Assembly (NCBI GenBank): GCA_020310875.1
Contig: CM035444.1
Coordinates: forward strand, 25,603,772-25,667,771
Length of the DNA stretch: 64,000 bases
Reading direction: 5' to 3'
DNA from: Ceratopteris richardii
Taxonomy: Eukaryota; Streptophyta; Polypodiopsida; Polypodiales; Pteridaceae
The position numbers and the translations under genes are program-made. This document shows, in pieces, positions 1 through 11,165 of this stretch. Numbering within the stretch: position 1 is the first letter of the stretch; each line of letters begins with the position of its first letter. A model generated the notes under the pieces. It was not told the DNA's origin. It did not search any database and saw only the letters and a program-made list of their open reading frames with translations.

Positions 1-3000
1 GAATTTATCCTAGAACATGAAGTTAGCATAGAAACTAAATGCAAAACTGTAGAAAAGAAAATAAAGCCTGTAGCTCAACCCTTACCCAAAGATAGTGATG
101 ACATACTTCGTCGAGTATCAAATGATCCTATTCTTAGAGATCGAACTAAGATAGGTCACATATTTACTGATGAGAGTAAGAAAAATATTAAATTCGGTGA
201 TGAATTTCTTTCTCAAATTGAAAAAGAGCAGTTTACCAAGATGATTGTTCGTCATGGTAAAGCTTTTTCTTTGTTCCCACATGAAATAGGATGTGCAGAC
301 CCAAAGTTAGTAGCTCCGATGATTATTTTCACAGTACGGCATATTCCTTGGAATCTTCGTCCGATTCCAGTTCCAAAGGCTCATTTACCTGAGCTAATGA
401 GACTATTAAAGGAGAAGATTGCCATGAGAATCTTGGAACCATCCTCAGCACCATACTCTAATAGGTGGTTCACGGTACCGAAAAAGAGTGGGAAGCTACG
501 CTTTATTCAGGATTTGTAGCCTGTGAATAAAGTCACTATTAGGAATGTAGGAACGGGTCCCATTGTAGATGAGTTTGCCGAGGCATTTGCAGGTCACTCC
601 ATCTATTCAATGGGAGACCTGTATTCAGGGTATGATCAGTTTCAATTAGCAATTGAGAGTCGAGATGTGACCACGATGAAGACTCCTTTGGGTTTAGTAC
701 GTATTGTACTTTACCACAAGGAGCCACGAATTCTGTGGCACACATGATGAATGCTATGAATCTAGTCCTACATGACTTTATCCCAAAAGTGACGATGCCT
801 TTTATTGATGATATTCCAATAAAGGGGTGTGTGGAAAAAGAAAAGGATGAAAGTTTAGATTCATCTGGTTGCAGAAAGTTTGTTTCTAACCATATTTCAG
901 ATTGTGAAAAGATATTTGAAAGATTTGAAGAGGTTGGACTAACTTTTTCCCTAGTGAAATCAACTTTTGATGTTAATAAAGTGCTAATAGTTGGGCATTT
1001 ATGTGGCCATTATGGTCGTAGACCCTATCCAGCAAAAGTTGATGCCATTAGTAGGATTTCTGAGAGATGTCGCAATGTAAGTGAAGTAAGGAGATTCCTA
1101 GGTGCATATGTTTTCTATGTCATCTGTATCCCTCACTTTGCTCATGTAGCAAATCCGCTTTATGATTTATTGAGAAAAAGAAAGAAATTCTTTTGGACTG
1201 ATGAGCATTCAAGAACAATGAGATGTCTAAAGCAATTGCTTATCAATGCTCCTGTTTTGAAACGTATTGACTATACAGGAAATAAGCCTGTAATCCTAAC
1301 TGTTGACACTAGTCCTATTGGTATAGGCTGGGTCATTGGGCAGGATGATGAGGAGTAGCAAAGGTATGCAGTTCGCTTTGGAGCGAAGATTCTTCATGAT
1401 ACTCAAAAGAATTACCCGCAAATTAAGAGAGAACTATGGGGATTAGTTACAGCTTTAAAAACAGATAAAGAATACGTTATAGGAGCTAATGTAATAGTAG
1501 AGACCGATTGTCTTCCATTAATAGGTTTAATAGCTAATTGTTCATCTCCGGATATAGCTATGCTACGATGGATAGCCTATATTAAATTCATTAATCCTAC
1601 TTTTGTACATATAGCCGGTAAACATAACACTGTCGCTGATATGCTTTCAAGAGCAAAATTTGACAATGATATTGAAGCATTAAATAATCATATTAATTTA
1701 ATAAATTATGAAACATCTACCTATGTGTATGAGAGATTTAGAGAGTGCGATTATGAAGGAGAGTGGCGAGATATAGGAAACTATCTGAGTTCATTTCAGC
1801 CTTCCCCAAGCTGGTCTTCAAATCGATTCCGAAACATCAGGAAGAAGTCTTTCAACTTCTTCTTGAAAGATGGATATCTTTGGAGACATGCTAGAGGAAA
1901 GGTTCGAAACCCTCAAAGAGTACTAGGTTTGAAGGTTTTTCAAGTGCAAGTTATGCATGAGATGCACGAAAGCCTTTGGGCTGGTCATAAAGGCTTTGTA
2001 GCTACATATGAGAAGATTAGGGAAAGCTACTGGTGGCCGAGGATGTATGTAACTGTTAAAGAACTTGTGAACACTTGTAGTACGTGCCAGTTACACTCCT
2101 CTGTCAAGCATAGAGATCCCCTTCACCCGACCTATCCACCTTGTATTCATTACAAGTGGGTAGTTGACCTTGTGACCATGCCTAAAAGCAATGATGGCAT
2201 GAGATATATTGTTCTTGCACGAGAGGATTTGACTAACCACGTCGAAGGTAGAGCGCTTCGTTCCAATACTACTTATAATGTATGTGTATTCCTTTTGGAA
2301 GAAGTATTATCCAGATTTGGATATATAGAAAAAGTAGTAGCGGATAGAGGTGAGTTAGATGCGAGAGAGGCGAGAGAATTCTTTGCACAACATGGGATTT
2401 GATTGTCTCTTACGACTGCTTATAACCCAGAAGCGAACGGTAAAATAGAACAAGGTCATCCTTCCATAGTGAAGGCTATTTCGAAAGCTTGCCATGGAGA
2501 TATTGGTCAATGGCCAAAATATCTCCCATTTGCTCTTTGGGCTGATCACATGACATACACGAGAACAACTGGTTTTATGCCAGCTGAACTCATGTACTGT
2601 CAAAAACCATTATTTCCCATTCATACTCAGATAATTAATTGGATGAATTTAGGTTGGAAAGATAACATTTCAAGAGAAGAGTTATTAGCACTTAGAATTA
2701 AGCAATTAAAACAAGGAAATGAAAATCTTAAAGAAGCAATTAAAAAATTAAAAACATCTAGATTAAAAAATAAGTTATATTTTGATAAGAAACATAGACT
2801 AAGACCGCAACCAATAGAAAGTGGTGACTGGGTGCTTGTATATGATAGTACGTTTGATACTCAATACGATGCATGTCGGAAACTAACTAAACGTTGGTTC
2901 GGACCTTATGTTGTTGTTTCAATTTATGAAACAGGTACATATAAATTACGTGAATTTGATGGTTCTGTGTTAAGAAATTTGATTGCAAGAAAAAGAATCA

Positions 3001-3077
3001 AGGTCTTTAGAAGAAGAGAAAGCAATAAATTTGAATTGGACGAAGACTTCTTGGAAGACGACGATAAAGAAGAATAA
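1..3077 (+). pseudogene. Ty3/gypsy pol remnant (element A): RT, RNase H, integrase
   Basis: Seen: the frame is open from base 1 (the element starts before the window) and reads reverse transcriptase with a conserved PKKSGKLRFIQDL block, a GYDQF block and the catalytic box as FIDDIPIKG near 802-828. RNase H follows (LTVDTSPIGIGW), then an integrase with an HHCC zinc finger (about 1950-2100), core acidic residues in VVDLV, VADRG and GKIEQ, and a basic C-terminal end. Breaks: TAG at 517-519 where a Gln is expected after IQDL, one missing base near 691-697 that shifts the frame, TAG at 1356-1358 and TGA at 2400-2402. The natural end is TAA at 3075. It is one polyprotein that would copy and integrate the element. 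The RT wording (IQDL, VDEFAEAFAG, FIDD) differs from the other gypsy copies here, so it is a separate lineage, which I do not name. Confidence 0.88.
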
Positions 3078-3218
3078 AAATGATCAGGTGAAAGAGTTCT
3101 AAACTTTACTTATTTATTAGTTGTTAATATGATTTTTTATTGATGTATTTCATGTGTAGATGTGTACATCCTTCTGATAGGAAAGGAAGATTTTTAAAAT
3201 TATGAAACAATGAATTTA

Positions 3219-3600
3219 AAACTAAAGTAGGGATGTGTATGAATAGAAGATAAGAATTAGAGACCCTATGGCTTTCATAAGGATAGGAGAGGGAACACTT
3301 GACTTGCGATTCCTAGTAGAAGTAAGTTTATTTTATATAGATAGACTTCCTTAACTTCCAAACCATTTAGCTAATGAGATCCTAGTTCCCACTTTAGCAT
3401 TCCTCTAGAACCTCTGCTCTGATTAGGGGTTAAGCCTTTCCCCTCTAACAAAAAAGTTGCGAAGAAAGAAAAAAAGAGAGATGCATAAAGCAGTACATTA
3501 ATGGTTGCTGCATTATGAGAAATAAAGAAAAAAAAAAGAGATAACAAAAAGAAAAATTAAAAAAGAAAAAGAAAAAGAAAAGAAAAGAAAAAAGTTATCA
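3219..3600 (+). repeat. Putative polypurine tract and start of 3' LTR of element A; purine-rich run
   Basis: About 140 bases after the pol stop there is a purine-rich run (aaactaaagtaggga, ending 3233) followed by TG at 3234, the usual arrangement of a plus-strand primer and a 3' LTR start. No second copy of this LTR is in the window, so its end cannot be fixed. From about 3518 to 3595 one strand is almost purely A and G. The LTR call is inference. Confidence 0.4.
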
Positions 3601-5060
3601 TAATTCAGTTGTGGTCTCGAAACCACTTCTGAAATTCTATACGGGCAATATGAGGCGGATTTATGCTATAGAGGAATTAGTTAGATGCATCTTATGGCGA
3701 GTGGCTAGGGAATCAGGGATAGACCATTTATATAAAATATTTATTACTTTTGAACGGGTTAATAGAAGAGCAAGTACCACAACCGTCTGCTTGATTTCTA
3801 TGGGACTTTCTAAAACTTGTTTTCAATTTCATGCATTGAACGAAAACGTTTATGATTCAAGTTTGCATAATTTTAAAAGGTTTTTCTTGACTATCAGAAG
3901 ATGTACTTACCTTTAGGAGCATATTTCATATAAGTTTGAAAATAATCTAATAAACATTTTTTCAAAAGAATTTGATACTGCTCTCCTATTGAACTACAGG
4001 TTGGCCCATCGAGGGCGATGTGCAGGTTTGGTGGGGACAGATGTCGGAAGGATTTCCTCACTTTAATTGTCATAAGAAAAAATAAAAAATATTTTGCTTT
4101 AAAGTCGGTTAAATGATATCTCTCTCTCATATTTTTTAATGTACTGATTTAAAATGACTAATGTTATCTCTTGGGTACCTGTAGATAAAAGAGGAAAATA
4201 TGTTCTGAATAGAGATGGAGGATTAATTGAACCCCTACTTAGGCTCTTCATTTTTTATGTTCATTTCTAAATAATTTATGTGTATTCATAATTATATAAA
4301 GATAATTACGTGCCTATGTATGTGTATGTGAATGTAGGGTTTATGCTTTAAATAATGTGTTTGCATATGCATACTTAATATATTTATTTGTGTGCTCCTA
4401 TGTTTAAGTATTTATGAATTATTATCTAACTAAGCATGAATATAAATATGGACTTCCATAAATGTATGTGAGTACATTTAAACCTATTAATAGTTTAGTT
4501 TCTCATAAGTGATCATTTATGTGCATATATGTCAATATGATTTTATGTGTGCCAATGTGTTTAAGTCTATAAGGGTTTATGAGATTACTCTATGTGATTA
4601 GAATCATACTACATGGATTATATATATATCTCTTCATATGTGCTAACCTAAAGTGTCTACATTTATATTTGACCTAAGAATATTGTATATATATATATAT
4701 AAGTTTAAATATATATATACATATTTATATATATACATATGTGTGTGTTTAATACATTTGGATTAATAATTTATTTATATATTTAAATGTAATCTATATC
4801 ATATGATGTTTAATATTGTCTTTAGTATTTATTAAATTTATATGTAATATAATTAATAACGAAAATAATACGTTAACTGAAACTCTAGTCTCCTTTGAGT
4901 TAGTTAGAGTTCATTTAAGTATGCATGTATTGAGTGTTAGTTAAAGTAAATGCATAACTTCACTAAACTCAAAGAATGACTGCGTACGACGTTCTCTTTG
5001 AAAGGTATATATATGTAAACTTATGTAATTTTTTCGGTTAATATTACTTCTTCAGGTACG
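3601..5060. other. AT-rich stretch without a recognised gene, possibly LTR
   Basis: No coding similarity was recognised. The stretch is AT-rich, with alternating T/A runs around 4620-4740 and many TATGTG-type words. It probably belongs to a long LTR or the trailing part of element A. Short open frames here show no family features and look like chance. Confidence 0.5.
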
Positions 5061-6881
5061 TGATCTGAATTTGAAGAGAGAGAGAGACAGAGAATCTATT
5101 GCTCCTTCCCCTCCTCCCTGTTCCGACTCTGCGCAAGTAGAGAGAGAGTTTTTCTACACCCTCCTTCCAGAAGCAAATGGTAGTGATGTGCACAAGTAGG
5201 TCGACATCTCAGATATTAGGGGAAGAGAGAGTTTGTTTGTTTTCATTATCCCCTCGTCCTGATTATATTGATATAGATCAACAATTTCTTTCTCTCAAGC
5301 GTGGAGGCACAACACAGAAAGAAGAGAGAAAAGGAGAGAGTGAGAATGAGACTGTGCTATGTCTCATTTTTCTGCTCCCTCTCTCTTTGACAAAGAAGCT
5401 ATAATCGATTTGGGTTCCCTCAACATCTCTGATGGCTGTAAACGAAGGGAGTCTGTTCGATATCTGTATAAACGTAGAACCATTGTGCATGTATCAGAGG
5501 TAGAGAGGCCGCTTGTGTAGAAGATATGCAGAGATCGACTGTTATGTGTAGAAGATAAGCAGAGATCGATTGTTATGTGTGTATGTGGGAGAGAAATAGA
5601 AAGATAGAGAGAGGGGGAGAGAGTCATCTATGCCCTTTTCCTCAACTCTCCTGACCATGATCTTGCGAATTTTAAATGTCTGGATTAATGATGTGTTGGT
5701 TCCTGTATGCATTGTTTGTCATGTGCGGCACAAATAGCTACACTAATTTGAATGAAAGCATGACTCCTACATCGAGTGACTATACAGGGGCACCGATAGA
5801 TACCACTATTATAAGCACACACGTGACAATGACAGGAATGTAATGACAGAAGTAAGGTTAATCAGTGGTGTCGCTTCAGATCGGAGTTTGTTAAGATCCT
5901 TGCCTCCCTAGCAGAAGAGTTCACATATTCTGTAGGCCGTCTTTCAAAGATTCATAAAAGCTAGGATTGGATTCTGCATGGATGAGTAGTCCACTCTAGT
6001 TCTTTGCATGTTGCATCATAAGGCCATGACTCCTTCTTGCTTGTTCGCGTTTTCATTCGAGGTTGATTCTTGCGACGTACTTTCACATGGAATATCATTG
6101 TGTTTATCTCCTTCGATTCGATGTGCGTCAATATGCAGCTCGATTGCACCACAATGCCTCCATCCCACCCCTGTACCTCGTACGAAGGTTAGAATGCGCA
6201 CATGATGTTCAATAGGTGGAGTGACTACATGAAAGATGTTGACAAGGAGCTGGTGACAAGCTTGGTGTGCTCGATATTTATTCCAAATGGTGTGGGCCAC
6301 GAGCGAAAGACCCCTTGGCTGTAGAGCTTGACAAAGCAAAAGAGTGGCAGATGCACGGAGAGAGAGAGAGATTTCTTTCGCTTTTGCATATGCATATGAA
6401 TGAGCATGATTAGCATAAATGTATGCATGAGTAATCAATAATGCTTTGCATGAGTGAGAGAAATTAGTATATACGTATATGTTTATATTGTATACATATA
6501 AGTTAGGATACATATGCATGAAAGATAGGAAGTTAAAAGTTTATGTATACATGCGTTAGTATAGGTTTAAGTTATAATGTAAAATTATTAAATGAGTGTT
6601 TTATGTTTACTAAAAGCATACTTATCGGTTAATATTACTTCTGCAGATCATTGAAGAGATTACAAAGGAGGATACGAGAAAACAAGCATACGGGATCACA
6701 AAAATACAATATTCGAAGATTGTTTATTAAGTTGTATAGGATTATCTATTAAGAGAATTGTATTAGCACTTATGATAAACTTTTGTATACGCTTATTGTA
6801 TAGGCTTAAATAATATTGATTGTGAAATTCTTCATACTGTTTCTCTGAAAATTAATTGAGATCTTTACTTTTTTATTTCAT
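5061..6881. other. Gene-poor stretch with GA-rich runs and low-complexity blocks
   Basis: Holds AG-rich runs near 5078-5150, 5320-5350 and 5590-5620, and (GA)n at 6358-6372. Open frames on either strand (for example 6016-6519 minus) show no recognisable domain. An 18-base word, tcggttaatattacttct, occurs at both 5034-5051 and 6625-6642, each time followed by a CAG. This suggests a duplicated leader or LTR segment. Confidence 0.45.
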
Positions 6882-7310
6882 ATGTCTAAAGAATCAGGAT
6901 CTACAAGTAGTTCTAAACTAGTATCTTCAAACGATTCTGATATTAAGAATCAAGAATTAGAAAACTTAATAATAGGAACATTGCTTCCGTTTTCAATTGA
7001 TAGTTCAAATAATAACGTAAATATAAAAGTTGAAATTATTAAAGATAAAGTAGTTAACGAAACTTTACACACGTTAGATTACGATCGTCTTCTTTCTAGA
7101 ATTTTACCTTTAATTACCATAGTTTTGCCAGAACCGGAGGACAAGAAAGACTTATTCCCACCTAATTTAGTTAGAAAACCTAACTCAAATCAAATTGAGA
7201 ACGAAGAAGTTGACTTTGTTAAAGATAAAATTACAAACGAGAACTTAGTTTTGTCTTATCAATTAGAAGCTATAGAAAATTATAGAAACGCTCGTCCTTA
7301 CGGTCCTTAG
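6882..7310 (+). CDS. Orphan 142-aa ORF, possibly the gag N-terminus of a gypsy element
   Basis: A clean ATG-to-TAG frame of 142 codons, rich in Ser, Asn, Glu and Lys, beginning MSKESGSTSSSK. It has no membrane segment, zinc knuckle or catalytic motif that I can see. It lies about 240 bases after a splice-acceptor-like ...acttctgcag and just before the copia remnant B. It is plus-strand like element A and follows A's putative LTR, so it may be the beginning of gag of a neighbouring copy cut short by B. That is inference; function unknown. Confidence 0.4.
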   Translation: MSKESGSTSSSKLVSSNDSDIKNQELENLIIGTLLPFSIDSSNNNVNIKVEIIKDKVVNETLHTLDYDRLLSRILPLITIVLPEPEDKKDLFPPNLVRKPNSNQIENEEVDFVKDKITNENLVLSYQLEAIENYRNARPYGP

Positions 7311-7439
7311 TCTAAATAATTAGTTCTTAATTTGCACTCCCATATATTAGAAACATATAGGTTTTTATCACAACTAAACTGAAAAATCAACCAAAGGCCC
7401 TAGGCATACTTAGAAGCACCCTGCGTGCAGTCACATGGT

Positions 7440-9295
7440 TAGGTTAGCGTGATTCTTTTAGATGAACGTGATCTCAATCTGAGCTCGTTTTGGCCTCCAA
7501 ACACACTATCACAGTGCTTGTGCAAGTAATTTCATCTTTTTGTGCCAAAGATATATGAAAGTTTTGGTTTGCTAGTATAAGTGCTTCAAAGTCTGCTACA
7601 GGTTTAGTGGAACTTGTTAGGATAGTTCTGCTCAACTTTATTTTTTTTTGCATCAGGGTATTTTAGTCACTGGCCATGGCTGAAAGCAATGATGTATTCT
7701 ATATGTTGGCTACTGAGGATAAGTTGGATGGTACAAATTATCCATTGTGGGATTGTATGATGCATCATGTATTGGTTGAAAAAGGACTATGGAATATTGT
7801 GCAGGGTGTTGAAAAATGTCCTATTTCACCTACAAACACAATTGCTGAAGGTGATGCAGATGGCATTGAAGATGGTGATATTCTTCATGTTCCTATTCAT
7901 GTTGCGGTTCCTGCTGCACCTACTGTGGAAAAAAGTTTTAGGGATGTCAAAGATGCTCAGGCACATGCATTGAGAGCCTTGTCTGTCAAACATTATTCCT
8001 CACTTTCACTCTTGGAGAATAGCTAAGGCTGCTTGAGATACACTTACCACTTTATACTAGGCAAGGAATGAGGCTCATGTTCCTTATCTTCGAAAATAGT
8101 TGGAGAGTGAGCACATGAATGAAGGAGATTCCATGGATACTTTTCTAACAAAGATCAAAGATTTGAAGGAATAGTTGAATTTTGCTGATGAAGCCTTGCC
8201 CGACAGTTCACTTGTCTAGACTGTTCTGAATGGTCTTCCCAATTCATATCAGAGTTTTACTTCTACTCTTCATTTGATGATGAAAGGCAATCCAAATGCT
8301 TTAACATTTGAGGAGTTAGTCTATGCTCTATTGCAAGAAGACCAATCTAGACAAAACAAGTCCATTATGCATGTTGTAGATTAAGCTTTCCTAGCTAGGC
8401 AAAAGGGCAAAGGTTAATGGCCTTCTTCTACTTGTAAGAAAAAATATGCTAATTTTGCATAATCGAAGAAGGAAGACAAAGAAGAGAAGAAAACAGAAAA
8501 GCAGAAATTGTTTTGCAAATACTATAAAGGAAATGATCATGTAATAAAGAGCTATCCAAAACTGTTTGCTAAAGAGGCAAGGAAGAGAAAGGCTAGAATG
8601 GTTGTTGCAGAGGCCTCTACACCCAAAACATAGTCTGCTAATCTTGTGCAGAATGAAGAATGAGCATTTACCACTATTTGCAGTTATGACCCATCTTCCC
8701 ATGATTCGTGTATGTCTGCTATAGACTCAAATGTTTGGTACTTTGATAGTGGGGCAACCAAACATATTACCTCACATCGTAGTTTCTTCACTTCACTCAA
8801 GCTTGTCCCTACAAGGAATACTATCACATGCACCAACAACTCCTCTTATCCTGTTATGGGAGTTGGTAAGATCATTCTGACTACTATTGATGGTAGTTAT
8901 TTTACATTGTCAGATGCTTTATTTGTGTTAGAGATCAAGGAAAATTTGTTATCAGTTTCAACATTAGCCAAGATTGGTTTGGATGTGAAATTTATTGATG
9001 ACAAATGTAAAGTTCATGATCTGTCAAATGGCAATATCATTATTGCTTCTGGCATTTTATGTCATGGGTTGTATAAGCTCATAGACTATGAAAAATTTGT
9101 GAATGATTTAGCATGTGCAGTACATGATTCTCAGGCTATGACATATGCAAAGCTTTGGCATGCATGCTTTGGCCATCTGAATTTTGCTAGTTTGCTACGC
9201 CTGTAGAAATCTGAAATGGTGTCCTATTTGCCCAAACTTGAGGCACTTGGTAAACATGTATGTGAAGGTTGTATTTTGGGCAAAATGTAGCATTC
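7440..9295 (+). pseudogene. Copia copy B, 5' part: leader, gag, protease, integrase N-terminus
   Basis: Leader bases 7440-7675 resemble the leaders of copies C and E. Gag starts at ATG 7676 (MAESNDVFYMLATEDKLDG) and is closely similar to intact copy C, but it is split by in-frame stops after about 7970. The zinc-knuckle region survives near 8510-8550. Protease (WYFDSGATKHIT) and the integrase zinc-finger region (LWHACFGHLNF) read openly from 8712 to 9206. No 5' LTR is present, so the copy is truncated upstream. At about 9296 the sequence switches abruptly to an inverted piece of the same family. Confidence 0.85.
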
Positions 9296-9955
9296 CTCAT
9301 TCCCACCCTCATTCATATGTTCATTCTCCAAATATTTTTGGAGGTAATCAACATGATCCTCATTTCTTACTTGGTATAATGTTGTAAGATCATCATTTGT
9401 TGTCTTGCAAGTGCAAATATGAGGGCTAATGGCATGTTTCATAGACAAGTCTATCAATGCATGTGCATGTGCATCTTTGCCATCCTAACAAAGTTTCTCC
9501 ACAATAGGTGCAATAGGATCCACAACACGACTAAGAAATTAAATATCATCATTTTCAATAACTATATTTGCAGGTCTAGTAGGATGTTTTTGAATACCCT
9601 CCACAATATTCCATAAATCTTTGCTACAAATACATGACGCATCATATATGCCCATAATGGGTAATAGTACCATCCAACTGATCTTCAACAACTAACATAT
9701 GGAATACATCATTGCTTTCAGTCATGTCTAGTGACTAAATAGCCTGATGTAGAAATTTGGCTATATCTCAAAGAAAAACCTTATCGATATCTACTAAACT
9801 TGTAGCAGACTTTGAGGTACTTGTATTGGAAAATGGAAACTTGTATATGTGTTTGTGTCAAAAGGATGAAAATTCCTTCACAGTCACTATGATAGTGCAT
9901 TCAAAGATTTTAACCAAAGGAGTGTCAAGGATTCCCTAGATGAAGAGGCGATCTG
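9296..9955 (-). other. Inverted leader + gag segment inside copia copy B
   Basis: Read on the minus strand, this block carries a gag start and the upstream leader of the same copia family. It matches the minus-strand copy E (about 25490-26260) almost base for base in order, ending with bases that lie near E's primer binding site. It is flanked on both sides by plus-strand pol (integrase N-terminus before, RT C-terminus after) and replaces the integrase core and first half of RT. It is an internal inversion or template-switch product rather than a separate insertion, because no LTR or target duplication surrounds it. Confidence 0.75.
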
Positions 9956-10827
9956 ATGTCACTTATCTTGGTCTTTTGAGCTACTATCTTGGCATCTAGT
10001 TTGCATCCATTGAGGGGGGAATTGTTATGCATCAAGCAAAGTATGTTGAAAAAATAATTCAGTGTTTTGACTTTGAGGATTGCAAACCAGTTTCCACATG
10101 AGCTGTAACAGGATTCAAGTTCTCAGTTGAGGATTTGAGTGATGCATTTGACACTTCTCTTTATCAGCAAGTTATGGGATGTCTTATATATGCATGCAAC
10201 ACAAGGCCACACATACAGTATGCAGTTTCCTAGTTGAGTCAATTCATGCATAGGCCTGTCATTAAGCATTGGCAAGCGATGAAACGTGTGTTTAGATATC
10301 TCAGAGGCACCTTGAGCGTAGGTCTCTTTTATGGCAGAGATATTCAACCATGCTTGCATACTTTTTACAAATCATGATTGGGTTGGTTGTTATGATACTC
10401 ACATGTCCACTAGTGGTAATTGCTTTTTCCTCGGAGACTCATGCATATCTTGGTTGAGTAAGAAGCAACCTACAGTGGCGACATCGAGTCGTGAAGCTGA
10501 GTATAGGGCAATTTTCATAGCTATAGTTAGTGTATATGGCTGAGAAACCTATTGATGGATCTTTGCATGGAGATTGATGTTGCTATGCATATTCTCATTG
10601 ATAGTTAGAGTGCATTGGCTGTTGCTCAAAACCCAATGTTTCATGCATGGACCAAACATATTGTGGTGCATTATCACTATGTGAGAGAGCACATTCATGA
10701 AGGAGATATTGATTTGGTATATGTGCCTACACAAGATAATGTGGCAGACATATTCACCAAAGCTCTTCCATGGGAAAAGTTTGAAGCTTTTCGTAAAGCT
10801 TTAGGCTTACTACCTTGTGGGGACTGA
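9956..10827 (+). pseudogene. Copia copy B, 3' part: RT C-terminus and RNase H
   Basis: Plus-strand pol resumes with the YLG block of the RT end and continues through RNase H (SWLSKKQPTVATSSREAEYR, then AVAQNPMFHAWTKHIVVHYHYVREH and VADIFTKALPWEKFEAFRKALGL), ending at TGA 10825-10827. Several stops and shifts break the frame. The order and spacing match copy C, so this is the genuine 3' end of copy B. Confidence 0.85.
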
Positions 10828-10872
10828 TCTATCACTCTCTGTATGCGTTCAAATCATTTGCTCTAGGGGGTT

Positions 10873-11165
10873 TGTTACACTTATGTGTTCCTCGAGTAGC
10901 TTTGATGTGAACCTTTTCCCTATACATGGGCACTTTTAACTCTAGTGCCGACTAGAGGTTTTTTCCCCATGTTACCACATACATGACTCACTCATATGTG
11001 GTGGTACTTTGTACTTAGGGATATTTATTCAACTCTTACTTCAGTTCAAATCATCGTGAATAGAGAGAGCTATTCCAACCATCATATTCTCCGTGCGTCT
11101 TGCTGCATTTGTGCTCCTTGTGTGTGCTTCTTGTTTGTCTCTCGCACTTCTACACACATCCAACA
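10873..11165 (+). repeat. 3' LTR of copia copy B (293 bp, unlike the LTR of copy C)
   Basis: A polypurine tract (ctaggggg) precedes TGTTACACTTATG, and the block ends at ...CATCCAACA, giving TG...CA ends and a TGTT/AACA terminal repeat. It shares no obvious sequence with the 231-bp LTR of copy C apart from the termini, although the coding bodies are close relatives. No partner LTR is in the window. Confidence 0.65.

Noticed and set aside
6016-6519. Minus-strand ORF of 167 codons
   Set aside because: Low-complexity start (Tyr/His-rich from AT repeats), no domain, and a shorter overlapping ORF in another frame; support too weak to call a gene.
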